This document shows, in pieces, positions 8,120 through 19,752 of a DNA stretch of 64,000 nucleotides (position 1 is the first letter of the stretch; every line of letters begins with the position of its first letter). The stretch covers positions 6,067,001-6,131,000 of the forward strand of contig NZ_LT607750.1 of NCBI RefSeq assembly GCF_900090235.1. The letters are read 5' to 3'. Source of the DNA: Micromonospora echinaurantiaca (GTDB taxonomy: Bacteria > Actinomycetota > Actinomycetes > Mycobacteriales > Micromonosporaceae). Made by a program: the position numbers and the translations under genes. The notes beneath the pieces are model-generated. The model saw only the letters and a list, made by a program, of their open reading frames with translations. It had not been told where the DNA came from and made no database searches.

Positions 8120-9541
8120 ATGGATCACCAGCGAGTCATCCGTGACGTCACGGTCCGCCTCCCCATGGCGTCGACCGCCGTCGAGGCGTGCCAGTGGACC
8201 GTCACCGCGCTGGCCCGCTACGCGCCGGCCACCATCTCGGTGCTGTTGCAGGTGCACGACCGGCTCCGCTGCGTCGCGGCCACCGGCTCCTGGCAGGTCT
8301 TCTCGACCGTCCCGCCGCAGACCGGGATCGTCGGCCGGGTGTACGAATCCGGCGTGACCGCCGTCGTCCCGGACGTCGCCGCCGACCCCGATTACCTACC
8401 GGTACGCCCCGACGTCACGGCCGAGGTGTGCGTACCGGTGCTGGACCCGGCGGGCCGCCCGATCGGCGTGCTCGACCTGCAGTGGTGCGACCCGGTGGAG
8501 CTGGCCCCGTGGCGGGAGACCGCCGAGCGGCTGGCCGCCCGGCTCGGCGCCCGGATCGTGGCGCTCGGCGGGCCGCCGGCGGAGAGCCGCAGCGAGAAGC
8601 TGCTCCGGCACGCCGCCGCGCTGACCTCGGCGCCGACCGAGTGGGACGTGCTGAGCGCCGCCGTCACTGCGGCCCGGGACGTGTCGACGCTACCCGCCGC
8701 CGTACTGGTGCTGGCCGGTCCCGCCGGACCCCGACTCGACCCGCCGACCGGCGGCCCGGGCGAGCTGGAGGCGCGGATCCGGGCCGAGCTGGCCGAGGCC
8801 GGGCCGGCGGCGCTGGGCCGGATGGTCAGCCGCGCCCACCGCTACGGCGCCGGCTACACCCTCGGCGAGCCGGGGCACCCGCCGGTCGCCGACCACGAAC
8901 CCCTGGTCCGGGCGGGCGTACGCACCCTGATCGTGGTGCCGGTCGGCCCGGCCGGCGAGGGCGGCGCGCTGCTGGTCGCCGACGAGCGCCTGCTCCGCCC
9001 CGACCCGACGACGGTGAACCTGGTGGAGCTGCTCGCCGGGCAGGCGTGGAGCTGCCTGGACCGGCTGCGCACCCTGGCCCGGCTGCGCGAGCAGGCCAGC
9101 TCCGACCCGCTCACCGGGCTGCGGCACACCGGGCCGTTCGGCCAGCGGATCGCGGCGGCCACCCCGGGGCGTACGGCCCTGCTGGCGATCGACGTGGACG
9201 GCTTCAAGACGGTCAACGACACGTACGGCCACCAGGCGGGCGACCGGGTGCTGGTCGGCCTGGCCCGGGCGCTGGAGGGGGCGCTGCGCCAGGGCGACGA
9301 GCTCTACCGGATCGGCGGCGACGAGTTCGTCGCGGTGATCGAGGTGAACCGGCCGGAGGAGGCGGTCCGGATCGCCGAACGGCTCACCGAGGCGGCCCGG
9401 CGTACCGGGCGGACGATCAGCGTCGGTGTCGCCCTGCCCCGCCCCGGCGAGTCCCCGGAGCTCACCCTCCGCCGCGCGGACCAGGCCCTCTACGCCGTCA
9501 AGCGGCACGGCCGCGACGGCGTCCACCTCGCCGCCGCCTGA
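8120..9541 (+). CDS. GAF-GGDEF diguanylate cyclase
   Basis: 473 residues from ATG 8120 (GTG 8114 is a close alternative; no strong Shine-Dalgarno). Residues about 20-150 form a GAF-type sensor (TGIVGRVYESG, AEVCVPVLDPAGRPIGVLDL). A second, more diverged GAF-like segment spans about 165-310. The GGDEF domain starts near 328 (SSDPLTGL), has the metal/substrate segment LLAIDVDGFKTVNDTYGHQAGD, and an intact GGDEF signature at 399-403. RQGD at 390-393 lies exactly five residues before it, the position of the RxxD inhibitory site, so an active, product-inhibited enzyme making c-di-GMP is expected. It lacks membrane segments and is probably cytosolic. No EAL domain is fused. Confidence 0.92.
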   Translation: MDHQRVIRDVTVRLPMASTAVEACQWTVTALARYAPATISVLLQVHDRLRCVAATGSWQVFSTVPPQTGIVGRVYESGVTAVVPDVAADPDYLPVRPDVTAEVCVPVLDPAGRPIGVLDLQWCDPVELAPWRETAERLAARLGARIVALGGPPAESRSEKLLRHAAALTSAPTEWDVLSAAVTAARDVSTLPAAVLVLAGPAGPRLDPPTGGPGELEARIRAELAEAGPAALGRMVSRAHRYGAGYTLGEPGHPPVADHEPLVRAGVRTLIVVPVGPAGEGGALLVADERLLRPDPTTVNLVELLAGQAWSCLDRLRTLARLREQASSDPLTGLRHTGPFGQRIAAATPGRTALLAIDVDGFKTVNDTYGHQAGDRVLVGLARALEGALRQGDELYRIGGDEFVAVIEVNRPEEAVRIAERLTEAARRTGRTISVGVALPRPGESPELTLRRADQALYAVKRHGRDGVHLAAA

Positions 9542-9578
9542 CCCACCCCTCCCCTCCCGCGCCCCGCGCCGCGCGCCC

Positions 9579-9642
9579 GCGCACGTTCAGAGAACGAGTG
9601 GCCATCAGGCGCCGGACAGGCACTCGTTCTCCGAACCTGCGC
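9579..9642. repeat. Long inverted repeat between convergent genes
   Basis: Arms 9579-9600 and 9621-9642 pair at 20 of 22 positions around a 20-base loop. It lies between the convergent diguanylate cyclase and asd genes. It may terminate transcription from both sides, but the length and the AT-richer arms also suggest a REP-like dispersed element. Confidence 0.75.
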
Positions 9643-9674
9643 GCAGGGTCCGGGCGGGCGGGGGTGGGGCTCGG

Positions 9675-10736
9675 TCAGCGGGGGGTGAACTCGGCGGCGA
9701 GGAGTTCGGCGATCTGGGCGGTGTTCAGGGCGGCGCCCTTGCGGAGGTTGTCGCCGGTGACGAAGAAGTCCAGCGCGCGGGGGTCGTCGACGGCGCGGCG
9801 GATCCGGCCGACCCAGGACGGGTCGGTGCCCACCGCGTCGATCGGCATCGGGAACTCGCCGGAAGCGGGGTCGTCGACCAGGATCACCCCGGGGGCGTTG
9901 CGCAGCACCTCGCGGGCGCCCTCGGCGTCGACCTCGGTGGCGAAGACGGCGTGCACCGCCACCGAGTGGCCGGTCACCACGGGCACCCGGACGCAGGTGG
10001 CGGAGACCTTGAGGTCGGGCAGCCCGAGGATCTTGCGCGACTCGTTGCGCAGCTTCAGCTCCTCGGACGACCAGCCGGCGTCGGCCGGCGAGCCGGCCCA
10101 GGGCACCACGTTCAGCGCCAGCGGCGCCGGGAACGGGCCGAGTTCGTCGCCGACCGCCTGGCGTACGTCGCCCGGGCGGGATCCGAGCCCCCGGTCGCCG
10201 GCGATCTTGCCGAGCTGGGCGTGCAGCGTGTCCACGCCGGCCTGACCCGCGCCGGAGGCCGCCTGGTACGAGGCGAGCACCAGTTCGCGCAGGCCGTACT
10301 CGCGGTGCAGCGGGGCGACCGCGACGATCATCGTGAGGGTGGTGCAGTTGGCGTTGGCGATGATCCCCTTGGGCCGGTTGCGTACCTGCTCCGGGTTGAT
10401 CTCGGGGACCACCAGCGGGACGTCGCGGTCCATCCGGAAGGCACCGGAGTTGTCCACGGCGACCGCGCCGCGGCTGACCGCGATCGGAGCCCAGTGCGCC
10501 GAGACGTCGTCCGGCACGTCGAACATAGCCACGTCGACCCCGTCGAACGCCTCCGGGGTGACCGCCTGGACGGTGAGGTCCTCGCCGCGGCAGCGGACCA
10601 CCTTGCCGACGGAGCGTTCGGAGGCGAGCAGCCGGATCTCGCCCCAGACGTTCCTGCGCCCGGTGAGCAGTTCGCACATCACCGTGCCGACGGCCCCGGT
10701 CGCGCCGACCACGGCGAGGGTGGGCAGCGGCGCCAC
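9675..10736 (-). CDS. asd: Aspartate-semialdehyde dehydrogenase
   Basis: 353 residues from GTG 10736. It reduces aspartyl-4-phosphate to aspartate semialdehyde with NADPH, the branch-point step to lysine/diaminopimelate, threonine and methionine. The N-terminal Rossmann motif is VVGATGAVGT (residues 9-18). The catalytic cysteine is Cys131 in NANCTT, and the substrate region AASGAGQAGVD follows. Length fits the actinobacterial enzyme. The start is 5 bp from the stop of lysC upstream, so the two are translationally close and surely co-transcribed, in the order lysC-asd known from Corynebacterium and Mycobacterium. The long inverted repeat at 9579-9642 follows the stop. Confidence 0.97.
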   Translation of the reverse strand: MAPLPTLAVVGATGAVGTVMCELLTGRRNVWGEIRLLASERSVGKVVRCRGEDLTVQAVTPEAFDGVDVAMFDVPDDVSAHWAPIAVSRGAVAVDNSGAFRMDRDVPLVVPEINPEQVRNRPKGIIANANCTTLTMIVAVAPLHREYGLRELVLASYQAASGAGQAGVDTLHAQLGKIAGDRGLGSRPGDVRQAVGDELGPFPAPLALNVVPWAGSPADAGWSSEELKLRNESRKILGLPDLKVSATCVRVPVVTGHSVAVHAVFATEVDAEGAREVLRNAPGVILVDDPASGEFPMPIDAVGTDPSWVGRIRRAVDDPRALDFFVTGDNLRKGAALNTAQIAELLAAEFTPR

Positions 10737-10741
10737 GGGCC

Positions 10742-12007
<1,266 letters not shown>

Positions 12008-12229
12008 GACGGTGCGCTCCCTCCAGTGACCCTGAGCGTGCCGACGCCGCCGGCACCGGGGCCGGCGGCGCGTGTCAGACGCCCCCAGCGTATCGGGCGG
12101 CCCGCGCCGCCGGGTCGGGTGATCCCACGATCCGGCCGGCGGACGCCCCGTGGCGTGGCCCGCGACACGCCGGACGGTCCGCCGCCACACGGGCACCCAC
12201 GGCCCGGTCGGGCGGCCCAGAATGACCGG

Positions 12230-13024
12230 GTGCACGCCCACCTCCGCCCGGCCCGACGCCTGGCCGGCCCGCTCGCGCTGGCCCTGCCGACCCTCCTCGC
12301 CGCCTGCACCGCCGACCAGCCGGCGGCGCCGCCGCCCGCTCCGTCCAGCGCCCCCGCCCCCGCCGAGCGGGACGCGGCCCGGGACGAGCTGGCCGCGCTG
12401 GCCGCGGCGGCCCAGGACCGGCACCTGATCGCCAGCTACACCCTGCGCGCGCCGGACGCCGCGGACCGGACGATCGTGGTGACCAGCGCGAACGACGGCA
12501 CCTGGCGGGTGGACGTGCCGGGCGGGGCGCTCGGCGGCACCGCCGACGTGTCGATCGCGGCCACCGCCGACGGGCTCTTCCAGTGCGCCCTGCCGTCGGC
12601 CAGCCGGCCCGAGCCGCCGAGCTGCGTACGCCTCGGCGACCCGGACGACAACCTCCCCCGCCGGCTGGACCCGCGGGTGCAGCACCCGTTCACCGACTGG
12701 CTGGCCGTGCTCACCGATCGGCGCGCCCCGCTGGCCGTCTCCCCGGCCACTCCGCCGCCCGGCGCCACCGGCGCCTGTTACGCGGTGGAGAGCACCTCGG
12801 CCTCGATCAACCCGCCGCTGGACGTCGGCATCTACTGCTACGACCAGGACGGCACCCCCACCGCGGTACGGACGGAGTCCGGGACGCTCGTCCTGGCCGG
12901 AGCGCCCGCCCCCGCGCCGGCCACCGTGCAGCTGGCCGGGCCGGTGGTGGACGGCGAGCCGCTCGGCACCGCCTCCCCGCCGCCACCCGAGCCGTCGAGC
13001 AGCCCGAGCGCCGGAACGCTCTGA
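12230..13024 (+). CDS. Putative lipoprotein
   Basis: 264 residues from GTG 12230. A basic N-terminus ([12 protein letters not shown]), a hydrophobic stretch and the lipobox LLAAC (Cys near residue 25) indicate a lipoprotein exported by Sec and lipidated. An Ala/Pro linker follows, then a beta-rich domain with several cysteines ([31 protein letters not shown]) likely disulfide-bonded outside the cell. The C-terminus is a Pro/Ser-rich tail. No family is recognised. There is no Shine-Dalgarno before the GTG, so leaderless translation is possible. It is divergent from lysC. Confidence 0.75.
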   Translation: MHAHLRPARRLAGPLALALPTLLAACTADQPAAPPPAPSSAPAPAERDAARDELAALAAAAQDRHLIASYTLRAPDAADRTIVVTSANDGTWRVDVPGGALGGTADVSIAATADGLFQCALPSASRPEPPSCVRLGDPDDNLPRRLDPRVQHPFTDWLAVLTDRRAPLAVSPATPPPGATGACYAVESTSASINPPLDVGIYCYDQDGTPTAVRTESGTLVLAGAPAPAPATVQLAGPVVDGEPLGTASPPPPEPSSSPSAGTL

Positions 13025-13107
13025 CCTCCATCCCGTTACGGGTGCGATTGCCCACATTTGGCCATCCTGACGGTAGGGGTGAAACGCCCATAGGGGACGC
13101 TCTACCC

Positions 13108-13638
13108 ATGGCCGACCTCACCCCGCTGCTCGCGATCCGCTGGAGTCCCCGCTCGTTCGACCCGACCGCGGAGCTGACCCCGGCCGAGGCGTCGTCGCTG
13201 CTGGAGGCGGCCCGCTGGGCGCCGTCGGCCGACAACGCCCAGCCGTGGCGGTTCGCGCTCGGCCACCGGGAGGACGACACCTGGAAGCGGATCCTGGTGA
13301 GCCTCCCGGACGGCGACCAGCGCTGGGCGCGGCACGCCGCCGCACTGGTGCTGGGCGCGCACACCGGCGGCGACCCCGAGCAGGCCGGGTACGACCTCGG
13401 TCAGGCGGTTGCCCACCTGACCGTCCAGGCCACCGCGCTCGGCCTGTACGTGCACCAGCTGATCCGCTTCGACCAGGCTCACCTCGCCGCCGAGCTGGAT
13501 CTGGCCGCCGGGATCCGGCCCCTGGTGGTGGTCGCGGTCGGCCGGCTCGGCGACCCGCGCGCGCTCCCCGCGGACCTGCTCGCCCGGGAAACCGGTCTGC
13601 GCCACCGGCGGCCACTCGATGCCCTGCTGCTCGGCTGA
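13108..13638 (+). CDS. Nitroreductase family protein
   Basis: 176 residues from ATG 13108, preceded by aggggac 11 nt upstream. The N-terminal motif [13 protein letters not shown], followed by [19 protein letters not shown], is the characteristic FMN-contacting start of the nitroreductase fold. [21 protein letters not shown] forms the central dimer helix, and the protein ends with a conserved-looking [12 protein letters not shown] strand. Members are FMN-dependent NAD(P)H oxidoreductases of nitro compounds, quinones or flavins; the substrate is not predictable. It is short for the family but complete in these motifs. It lies 83 bp after the lipoprotein gene on the same strand. Confidence 0.85.
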   Translation: MADLTPLLAIRWSPRSFDPTAELTPAEASSLLEAARWAPSADNAQPWRFALGHREDDTWKRILVSLPDGDQRWARHAAALVLGAHTGGDPEQAGYDLGQAVAHLTVQATALGLYVHQLIRFDQAHLAAELDLAAGIRPLVVVAVGRLGDPRALPADLLARETGLRHRRPLDALLLG

Positions 13639-13779
13639 ACGGCCGGGCGACCGACCGCCGACGCGGGCGGGGCGGACGCCACGGCTGGGCGCGGAGGCCA
13701 CCGAGGCGGCAGTGAGCCGGGTCCCATAATCCGGACCTGCCTTCCCACTGCACCTACCACCACATAGGGTGACCTTGTC

Positions 13780-13824
13780 ATGTGGCGGGCGTTCCTTCTC
13801 CTTGGCTGCCGCGACGAGGCCTGA
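13780..13824 (+). CDS. leuA leader peptide MWRAFLLLGCRDEA
   Basis: A 14-codon ORF starts at ATG 13780 behind agggtga with 8-nt spacing and ends at TGA 13824. Codons 6-8 are three consecutive leucine codons (CTT CTC CTT). CTT is rare in such high-GC genomes, a common feature of attenuator leaders. The left arm of an 11-bp hairpin begins at the Cys codon right after the Leu codons. It lies 145 bp before leuA. Leucine-rich leader peptides before leuA have been described in actinobacteria, so I read this as the sensing element of a ribosome-mediated attenuator. Confidence 0.8.
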   Translation: MWRAFLLLGCRDEA

Positions 13825-13908
13825 CCGGCCGGCACCTCGTCGCGGAGTTGAACCGCGCCGTCCAGCACATCCGAACTTCTTCTCGGCCCACCGGGCACCG
13901 TCGCCCGG
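13809..13908 (+). promoter_or_regulatory. Candidate leucine attenuator of leuA
   Basis: Three structures can be drawn. Hairpin A pairs 13809-13819 with 13835-13845 (11 bp perfect) and overlaps the leader stop codon. Hairpin B pairs 13841-13845 with 13853-13857 and uses the right arm of A, so A and B exclude each other. Hairpin C pairs 13891-13896 with 13903-13908. A ribosome stalled on the Leu codons would cover or disfavour the left arm of A. None is followed by a clear T-run, so whether control is by termination or by translation is open. Confidence 0.6.
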
Positions 13909-13938
13909 CCTCGCGCGCCGACACCTTCCGATTGCTGA

Positions 13939-15720
<1,782 letters not shown>

Positions 15721-15820
15721 TCCGGCGGCGGTCCCGGTCCGCCGGGGCCCGCCGCCCGAGTCGCGCCCTCCCGCTCAGTCCGCCCGGCTCAAGTCCGTGC
15801 GGCTCAAGTCCGCCCGTGTG

Positions 15821-15849
15821 CAGCCGGCCCGGCTCAGCTGGGCCGGCTG
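15821..15849. terminator. Hairpin between convergent leuA and MFS genes
   Basis: A 10-bp stem pairs 15821-15830 with 15840-15849. It overlaps the last codons of the minus-strand MFS gene. Just upstream, 15787-15815 holds a short direct repeat (ggctcaagtccg twice). Confidence 0.4.
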
Positions 15850-17354
15850 CGCGAGCTGCCGTCGCGCCGCTCGGGCGGAGTGGACACCGGCAGGGTGTGG
15901 CAGGGCTGCGCCGGCGGGGCCGCCCGGGGCGGCCGGTGGATCAGCAGGCCGGCCAGCACCGCGCCGGCCGCCAGCAGCCCGGCGCACCAGAGCAGCGCGC
16001 CCCGGTACGCGTCGGTCAGCTCGCCGCGCTGCTCGTAGCCGCTGCCGGAGAGCCCGACCAGCAGCGGCAGCGCGGCCACCGCGAGCAACCCGCCGGCCCG
16101 GGCGGCCGCGTTGTTGAAGCCGCTGGCCACACCGGCGAACCGGTCCGCCACGGCGGCCAGCACCGACGCGGTCAGCGGCGCCACCACCAGGGTCAGCCCC
16201 GCCCCGAACAGCACCACCCCGGGCAGCACGTCCCGCCAGTACGACGCGCCCGGGCCGACCCCGCGCAGCAGCAGCAGGCCGGCCGCGGCGACCAGCGGTC
16301 CGACGAGCAGCGGCAGCCGCGGGCCGATCCGGGCGGCCAGCGCTCCGGCCCGGGCGCTACCCACCATCAGCAGCAGGGTCATCGGCAGCAGCGCGATCCC
16401 GGTTCGGAACGCCGACCAGTCGACCACGTTCTGCAGGTAGACGGAGAAGAAGAAGGTGAAACCGCCGAGCGCGGCGTAGACCACCACGGTGAAGACGTTC
16501 AGCACCGAGAAGAGCCGGCTGCCGAACAGCCCGGTTGGCAGCATGGCGGTGTCCCCGCGGCGCCGCTCGACCAGCACGAACACCACCGTGCCGGCCACCC
16601 CGAGCAGCGCCGCGACCAGCACCGGCGGCGAATCCAGGCCGCGCGCCGGGGCGTCGATCAGGGCGTACGTGACGCCGGCCAGGGCGAGCGCGCCGAGCAG
16701 CGCGCCCAGCACGTCGAAGCGCCGGCGCCGCCGGCCCGGCCCCTCGGTGCGGGAGGCGTTCTCGTCCCGGCTCTCCGGCACCCAACGCAGCGCGGCCAGC
16801 ACCACCAGGACGGCCAGCGGCGCGTTCAGGAAGAAGATCCACCGCCAGGAGAGCGCGTCGATCAGCCAGCCGCCGACGAACGGGCCGAGCGCGGTCGACA
16901 CGCCGGAGAGCCCGGACCAGGCGCCGATCGCCCGGCCCCGGTCGTCCGGGTGGAAGCTGGCCTGGAGCACCGACAGCGAGCCCGGGGTGAGCAGGGCGCC
17001 CCCGACGCCCTGGAGGAACCGGGCCGCCACCAGCCACGACGTCTCCTGGGCCAGCCCGCAGAGCAGCGAGGCCAGGGTGAACCAGGCCACCCCGAGCAGG
17101 AAGACCCGCCGCCGCCCGAACCGGTCCCCGAGCGCCCCGCCGAGCAGCACGAACGCGGCGAGCGTCAGCAGGTAACCGTTGATCGTCCATTGCAGACCCG
17201 ACACGGTGGCGTCGAGGTCGGCCCCGAGCCGGGGCAGCGCCACGTTGACCACGGTGCTGTCGAGGAAGACCATGCCGGAGGCGAGCACCGCCGCGAGCAG
17301 CGTGCCCCGGCCGGCGGCGGTGCCGAGGCGGAGCGCGGGAGCGGTTTCGGTCAT
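15834..17354 (-). CDS. DHA2-family (EmrB/QacA) MFS exporter
   Basis: 506 residues from ATG 17354. The length and about 14 hydrophobic segments fit drug:H+ antiporter family 2. Signatures are FLDSTVVNVALPRLGADL in TM1, LLGGALGDRFGRRRVFL between TM2 and TM3, and LTPGSLSVLQASFHPDDRGRAIGAW-type motif C sequence around residue 130-150, split here only for display. A basic loop (GRRRRRFD) lies mid-protein. These pumps export lipophilic drugs, dyes or natural products; the substrate is unknown. It is convergent with leuA and divergent from the lipoprotein nuclease at 17462, with about 107 bp between their starts. Confidence 0.92.
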   Translation of the reverse strand: MTETAPALRLGTAAGRGTLLAAVLASGMVFLDSTVVNVALPRLGADLDATVSGLQWTINGYLLTLAAFVLLGGALGDRFGRRRVFLLGVAWFTLASLLCGLAQETSWLVAARFLQGVGGALLTPGSLSVLQASFHPDDRGRAIGAWSGLSGVSTALGPFVGGWLIDALSWRWIFFLNAPLAVLVVLAALRWVPESRDENASRTEGPGRRRRRFDVLGALLGALALAGVTYALIDAPARGLDSPPVLVAALLGVAGTVVFVLVERRRGDTAMLPTGLFGSRLFSVLNVFTVVVYAALGGFTFFFSVYLQNVVDWSAFRTGIALLPMTLLLMVGSARAGALAARIGPRLPLLVGPLVAAAGLLLLRGVGPGASYWRDVLPGVVLFGAGLTLVVAPLTASVLAAVADRFAGVASGFNNAAARAGGLLAVAALPLLVGLSGSGYEQRGELTDAYRGALLWCAGLLAAGAVLAGLLIHRPPRAAPPAQPCHTLPVSTPPERRDGSSRSRPS

Positions 17355-17461
17355 CCGACCAATCTGCCTCGCGCCATTCTCCAGACGCCACGAAACGCCG
17401 AAACCCGGCCCAGGTACTGTGCGGGATCGCCGGAAGCCCGCAAGCTGGAGAGGTGTCGTCT

Positions 17462-18124
17462 GTGCGTACCAGATCAGGACCGCGCGCCGGGGTGACGGCC
17501 GTGCTCGCCGCGGCGCTGGCGCTCGGCGTCGCCGGCTGCGTGTCACTCGACGAGCCGGAGCAGACCCCGTCGCCGACCGCCGGCGGCAACCCGGCGCAGC
17601 TGCTCGGGCAGTTGACGGTGGCCGGCGCCGGCTCGATGAAGGGCTACAGCCGCAACCGCTTCCCGCACTGGCGGGACACCGGCAAGAACTGCGACGTGCG
17701 GGACAACGTGCTGAAGCGGGACGGCGAGAACATCAAGCTCTCCGGCTGCAACGTGGTCGGCGGCCGGTGGGAGAGCGCGTACGACGGCCGGGCGCTCAGC
17801 GACCCGTCCGACGTGGACATCGACCACATGGTGCCGCTGGCCAACGCCTGGCGCTCCGGTGCCGACGAGTGGGACGACGCGAAACGCGGCGACTTCGCAA
17901 ACGACCTCGACCGGCCGCAGCTGATCGCGGTTTCCGCGACCTCCAACCGGGCAAAGGGTGACCAGGACCCGTCGCAGTGGAAGCCGGCGAACCGGTCGTA
18001 CTGGTGCCAGTACGCCGCGGACTGGGTACGGGTCAAGCACCACTGGGGGCTCACGGTGACCAGCGCCGAGAAGGCCGCCCTGACCGACATGTTGGAGGAC
18101 TGCACATGGGCGAGCAACCCGTGA
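17462..18124 (+). CDS. Lipoprotein with HNH-type nuclease domain (DUF1524 family)
   Basis: 220 residues from GTG 17462, 8 nt after a GGAGAGG ribosome site (GTG 17453 overlaps that site). The N-terminus carries a signal with lipobox VAGC (Cys near 26), so the protein is exported and membrane-anchored. The mature domain shows VDIDHMVPLANAWRSGA and, later, SATSNRAKGDQDPSQW. The DHxxPL and N-R-K elements are the His-Asn core of the DUF1524/HNH nuclease superfamily. Exported proteins of this kind are common in actinobacteria and are thought to degrade extracellular DNA for nutrients. The next gene overlaps its 3' end by 19 bp. Confidence 0.88.
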   Translation: MRTRSGPRAGVTAVLAAALALGVAGCVSLDEPEQTPSPTAGGNPAQLLGQLTVAGAGSMKGYSRNRFPHWRDTGKNCDVRDNVLKRDGENIKLSGCNVVGGRWESAYDGRALSDPSDVDIDHMVPLANAWRSGADEWDDAKRGDFANDLDRPQLIAVSATSNRAKGDQDPSQWKPANRSYWCQYAADWVRVKHHWGLTVTSAEKAALTDMLEDCTWASNP

Positions 18125-18528
18125 CCGGGGACCGGGCGACCACGGCCGGCATGACCGCCGACGGCGCGACCGCCCCGGCGGTGCCGGGGGCCGGGATGAG
18201 CGCGGACAGCCCGGACGCGCCGTCCGCCGCCGCGCCGGGTGCCGGCATGGCCGCCGACGCGAACGCGGCGAGCACCGCCGCCCAGGAGCGGACGGCCGAC
18301 GTCGTGCCCGGCCCGGGTGGCGTGATGACCGACGAGGTCGGCGTGGTCACCGGCGAGCTGACCCTGCGCACCGAGTACGCCGACGGCCAGGTGACCCTGC
18401 GGGTGCAGTACAAGGACGCCGACGAGTGGTACGTGGTGACCGGCGGCCGTGCCCCGCTGGCCGACCCGGCCGGCCTGGATGCCGTGCACGCGATAGCGGT
18501 CGCCCTGCTCAACCGCCCGGAGGGCTGA
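18106..18528 (+). CDS. Hypothetical protein with low-complexity N-terminus
   Basis: 140 residues from ATG 18106, with ggagg 7 nt upstream inside the preceding gene, indicating translational coupling. Residues 1-75 are Ala/Pro/Gly/Met-rich and contain two near-copies of APGAGM. Residues 80-140 form a small alpha/beta domain (GELTLRTEYADGQVTLRVQYKD then EWYVVTGGRAPL). No signal peptide is seen. I do not recognise the family. Coupling suggests it is co-expressed with the lipoprotein nuclease. A terminator follows. Confidence 0.7.
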   Translation: MGEQPVTGDRATTAGMTADGATAPAVPGAGMSADSPDAPSAAAPGAGMAADANAASTAAQERTADVVPGPGGVMTDEVGVVTGELTLRTEYADGQVTLRVQYKDADEWYVVTGGRAPLADPAGLDAVHAIAVALLNRPEG

Positions 18529-18575
18529 CCCGCCCGACCCGCCGCCGGCCGGGCACGTTCGGGCCGGCACACGAA

Positions 18576-18605
18576 GAAGCCCGGGTCGCGGCCGACCCGG
18601 GCTTC
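18576..18605. terminator. Bidirectional terminator hairpin
   Basis: A perfect 13-bp stem (18576-18588 with 18593-18605) and CGGC loop lie between the convergent hypothetical gene and the peptide-transporter operon. Confidence 0.8.
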
Positions 18606-18648
18606 CGCATGCTCGCCGCGAGCGTGCCGCCGCGGCACGCCGGCGACG

Positions 18649-19752
18649 TCAGACGTACGAACCGGGCTCGCTGGGGGCGGAGACCACACCCGGCGCCTCG
18701 CCCTCGTCCTCCGGGCGGACGATCTGCACCTCGACCTTGTGCGGGCGCAGTTCCCCGCTGGCGATCTGCTCGGCGAAGTGGCAGGCCACCCGGCTGCCGC
18801 CGATCTCCCGCAGCGCCGGGCGCTCGTCGGCGCAGCGGGTCGGCTGCGCCCACGGGCACCGGGTGTGGAACCGGCAGCCCGACGGCGGGTTGGCCGGCGA
18901 GGGCAGGTCGCCGGCGAGCAGGATCCGCTCCCGCCGGTCCTCCACGTCCGGGTCCGGCACCGGCACCGCCGACATCAGCGCCCGGGTGTACGGGTGCAGC
19001 GGCTCGGTGTAGAGCCGGTCGCTCGGCGCCTCCTCGACCAGCGCGCCCAGGTACATCACGCCGACCGTGTCGGAGATGTGCCGCACCACCGCCAGGTCGT
19101 GCGCGATCACCAGGTAGGTCAGGCCGAGGCTGTCCTGGAGTTCGTCGAGCAGGTTCACCACCTGGGCCTGGATCGAGACGTCCAGGGCGGAGACCGGCTC
19201 GTCGGCGACGATCAGCTCGGGCCCGAGCACCAGGGCCCGGGCGATGCCGATGCGCTGCCGCTGGCCGCCGGAGAACTCGTGCGGGTAGCGGGAGAGCGCC
19301 CAGCGGGGCAGCCCGACCTTGTCCAGCGTCTCGCTGATGATCTTGCGCCGCTCGTCGCGGTCGGCGCCGATCCCGTGGGCCTGCAGGCCCTCGGTGAGGA
19401 TCGACTCGACGTTCTGCCGTGGGTCCAGGCTGGACATCGGGTCCTGGAAGATCATCTGCATCCGCCGGCGCATCGATCGCAGCTTGCCCGCCGGCAGCCT
19501 GGTCAGCTCCACGCCGTCGAAGTCGACCTCGCCGTGGGTGGGCGGGGTGAGCTGGAGCAGCGCCCGGCCGAGCGTCGACTTGCCGCAGCCGGACTCGCCG
19601 ACCAGGCCGTACGTCTTCCCGCGCGGGATCCGCAGGTCGACCCCGTCGACCGCCTTCACGTGGCCGATCGTCCGGTCGAAGAGCACCCCCCGCTTGATCG
19701 GGAAGTGCACCTTCAGGTCGCGTACGTCGACGAGGATGTCGGTGTCGGTCAC
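18649..19752 (-). CDS. Oligopeptide/dipeptide ABC transporter ATP-binding protein (DppF/OppF type)
   Basis: 367 residues from GTG 19752, behind a gaggagg ribosome site. Walker A is GESGCGKST (about residue 55), the signature FSGGQRQR, Walker B LIVADEP, and the switch His is in VIAHDLAVV. The C-terminal oligopeptide-transporter extension has [15 protein letters not shown], with four cysteines as in the Fe-S or Zn-type OppD/F C-terminus. It energises peptide import together with the DppD-type partner. It overlaps that gene by 4 bp (GTGA) and is the last gene of the five-gene operon. Confidence 0.95.
   Translation of the reverse strand: MTDTDILVDVRDLKVHFPIKRGVLFDRTIGHVKAVDGVDLRIPRGKTYGLVGESGCGKSTLGRALLQLTPPTHGEVDFDGVELTRLPAGKLRSMRRRMQMIFQDPMSSLDPRQNVESILTEGLQAHGIGADRDERRKIISETLDKVGLPRWALSRYPHEFSGGQRQRIGIARALVLGPELIVADEPVSALDVSIQAQVVNLLDELQDSLGLTYLVIAHDLAVVRHISDTVGVMYLGALVEEAPSDRLYTEPLHPYTRALMSAVPVPDPDVEDRRERILLAGDLPSPANPPSGCRFHTRCPWAQPTRCADERPALREIGGSRVACHFAEQIASGELRPHKVEVQIVRPEDEGEAPGVVSAPSEPGSYV

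Noticed and set aside
12008..12229. Lysine riboswitch or T-box before lysC
   Set aside because: Only a 10-bp GC hairpin is seen; no conserved lysine-aptamer or T-box elements can be recognised.
12061..13057. Upstream extension of the lysC frame to 13057
   Set aside because: The extra 350 residues are shadow translation of the lipoprotein gene on the other strand; the kinase begins with the KYGGSSV region after GTG 12007.
15775..15840. Pentapeptide-repeat-like residues (RADLSRTDLSRAD) on the minus strand
   Set aside because: Only about three units, produced by a short direct DNA repeat between leuA and the MFS gene; it is out of frame with any gene.
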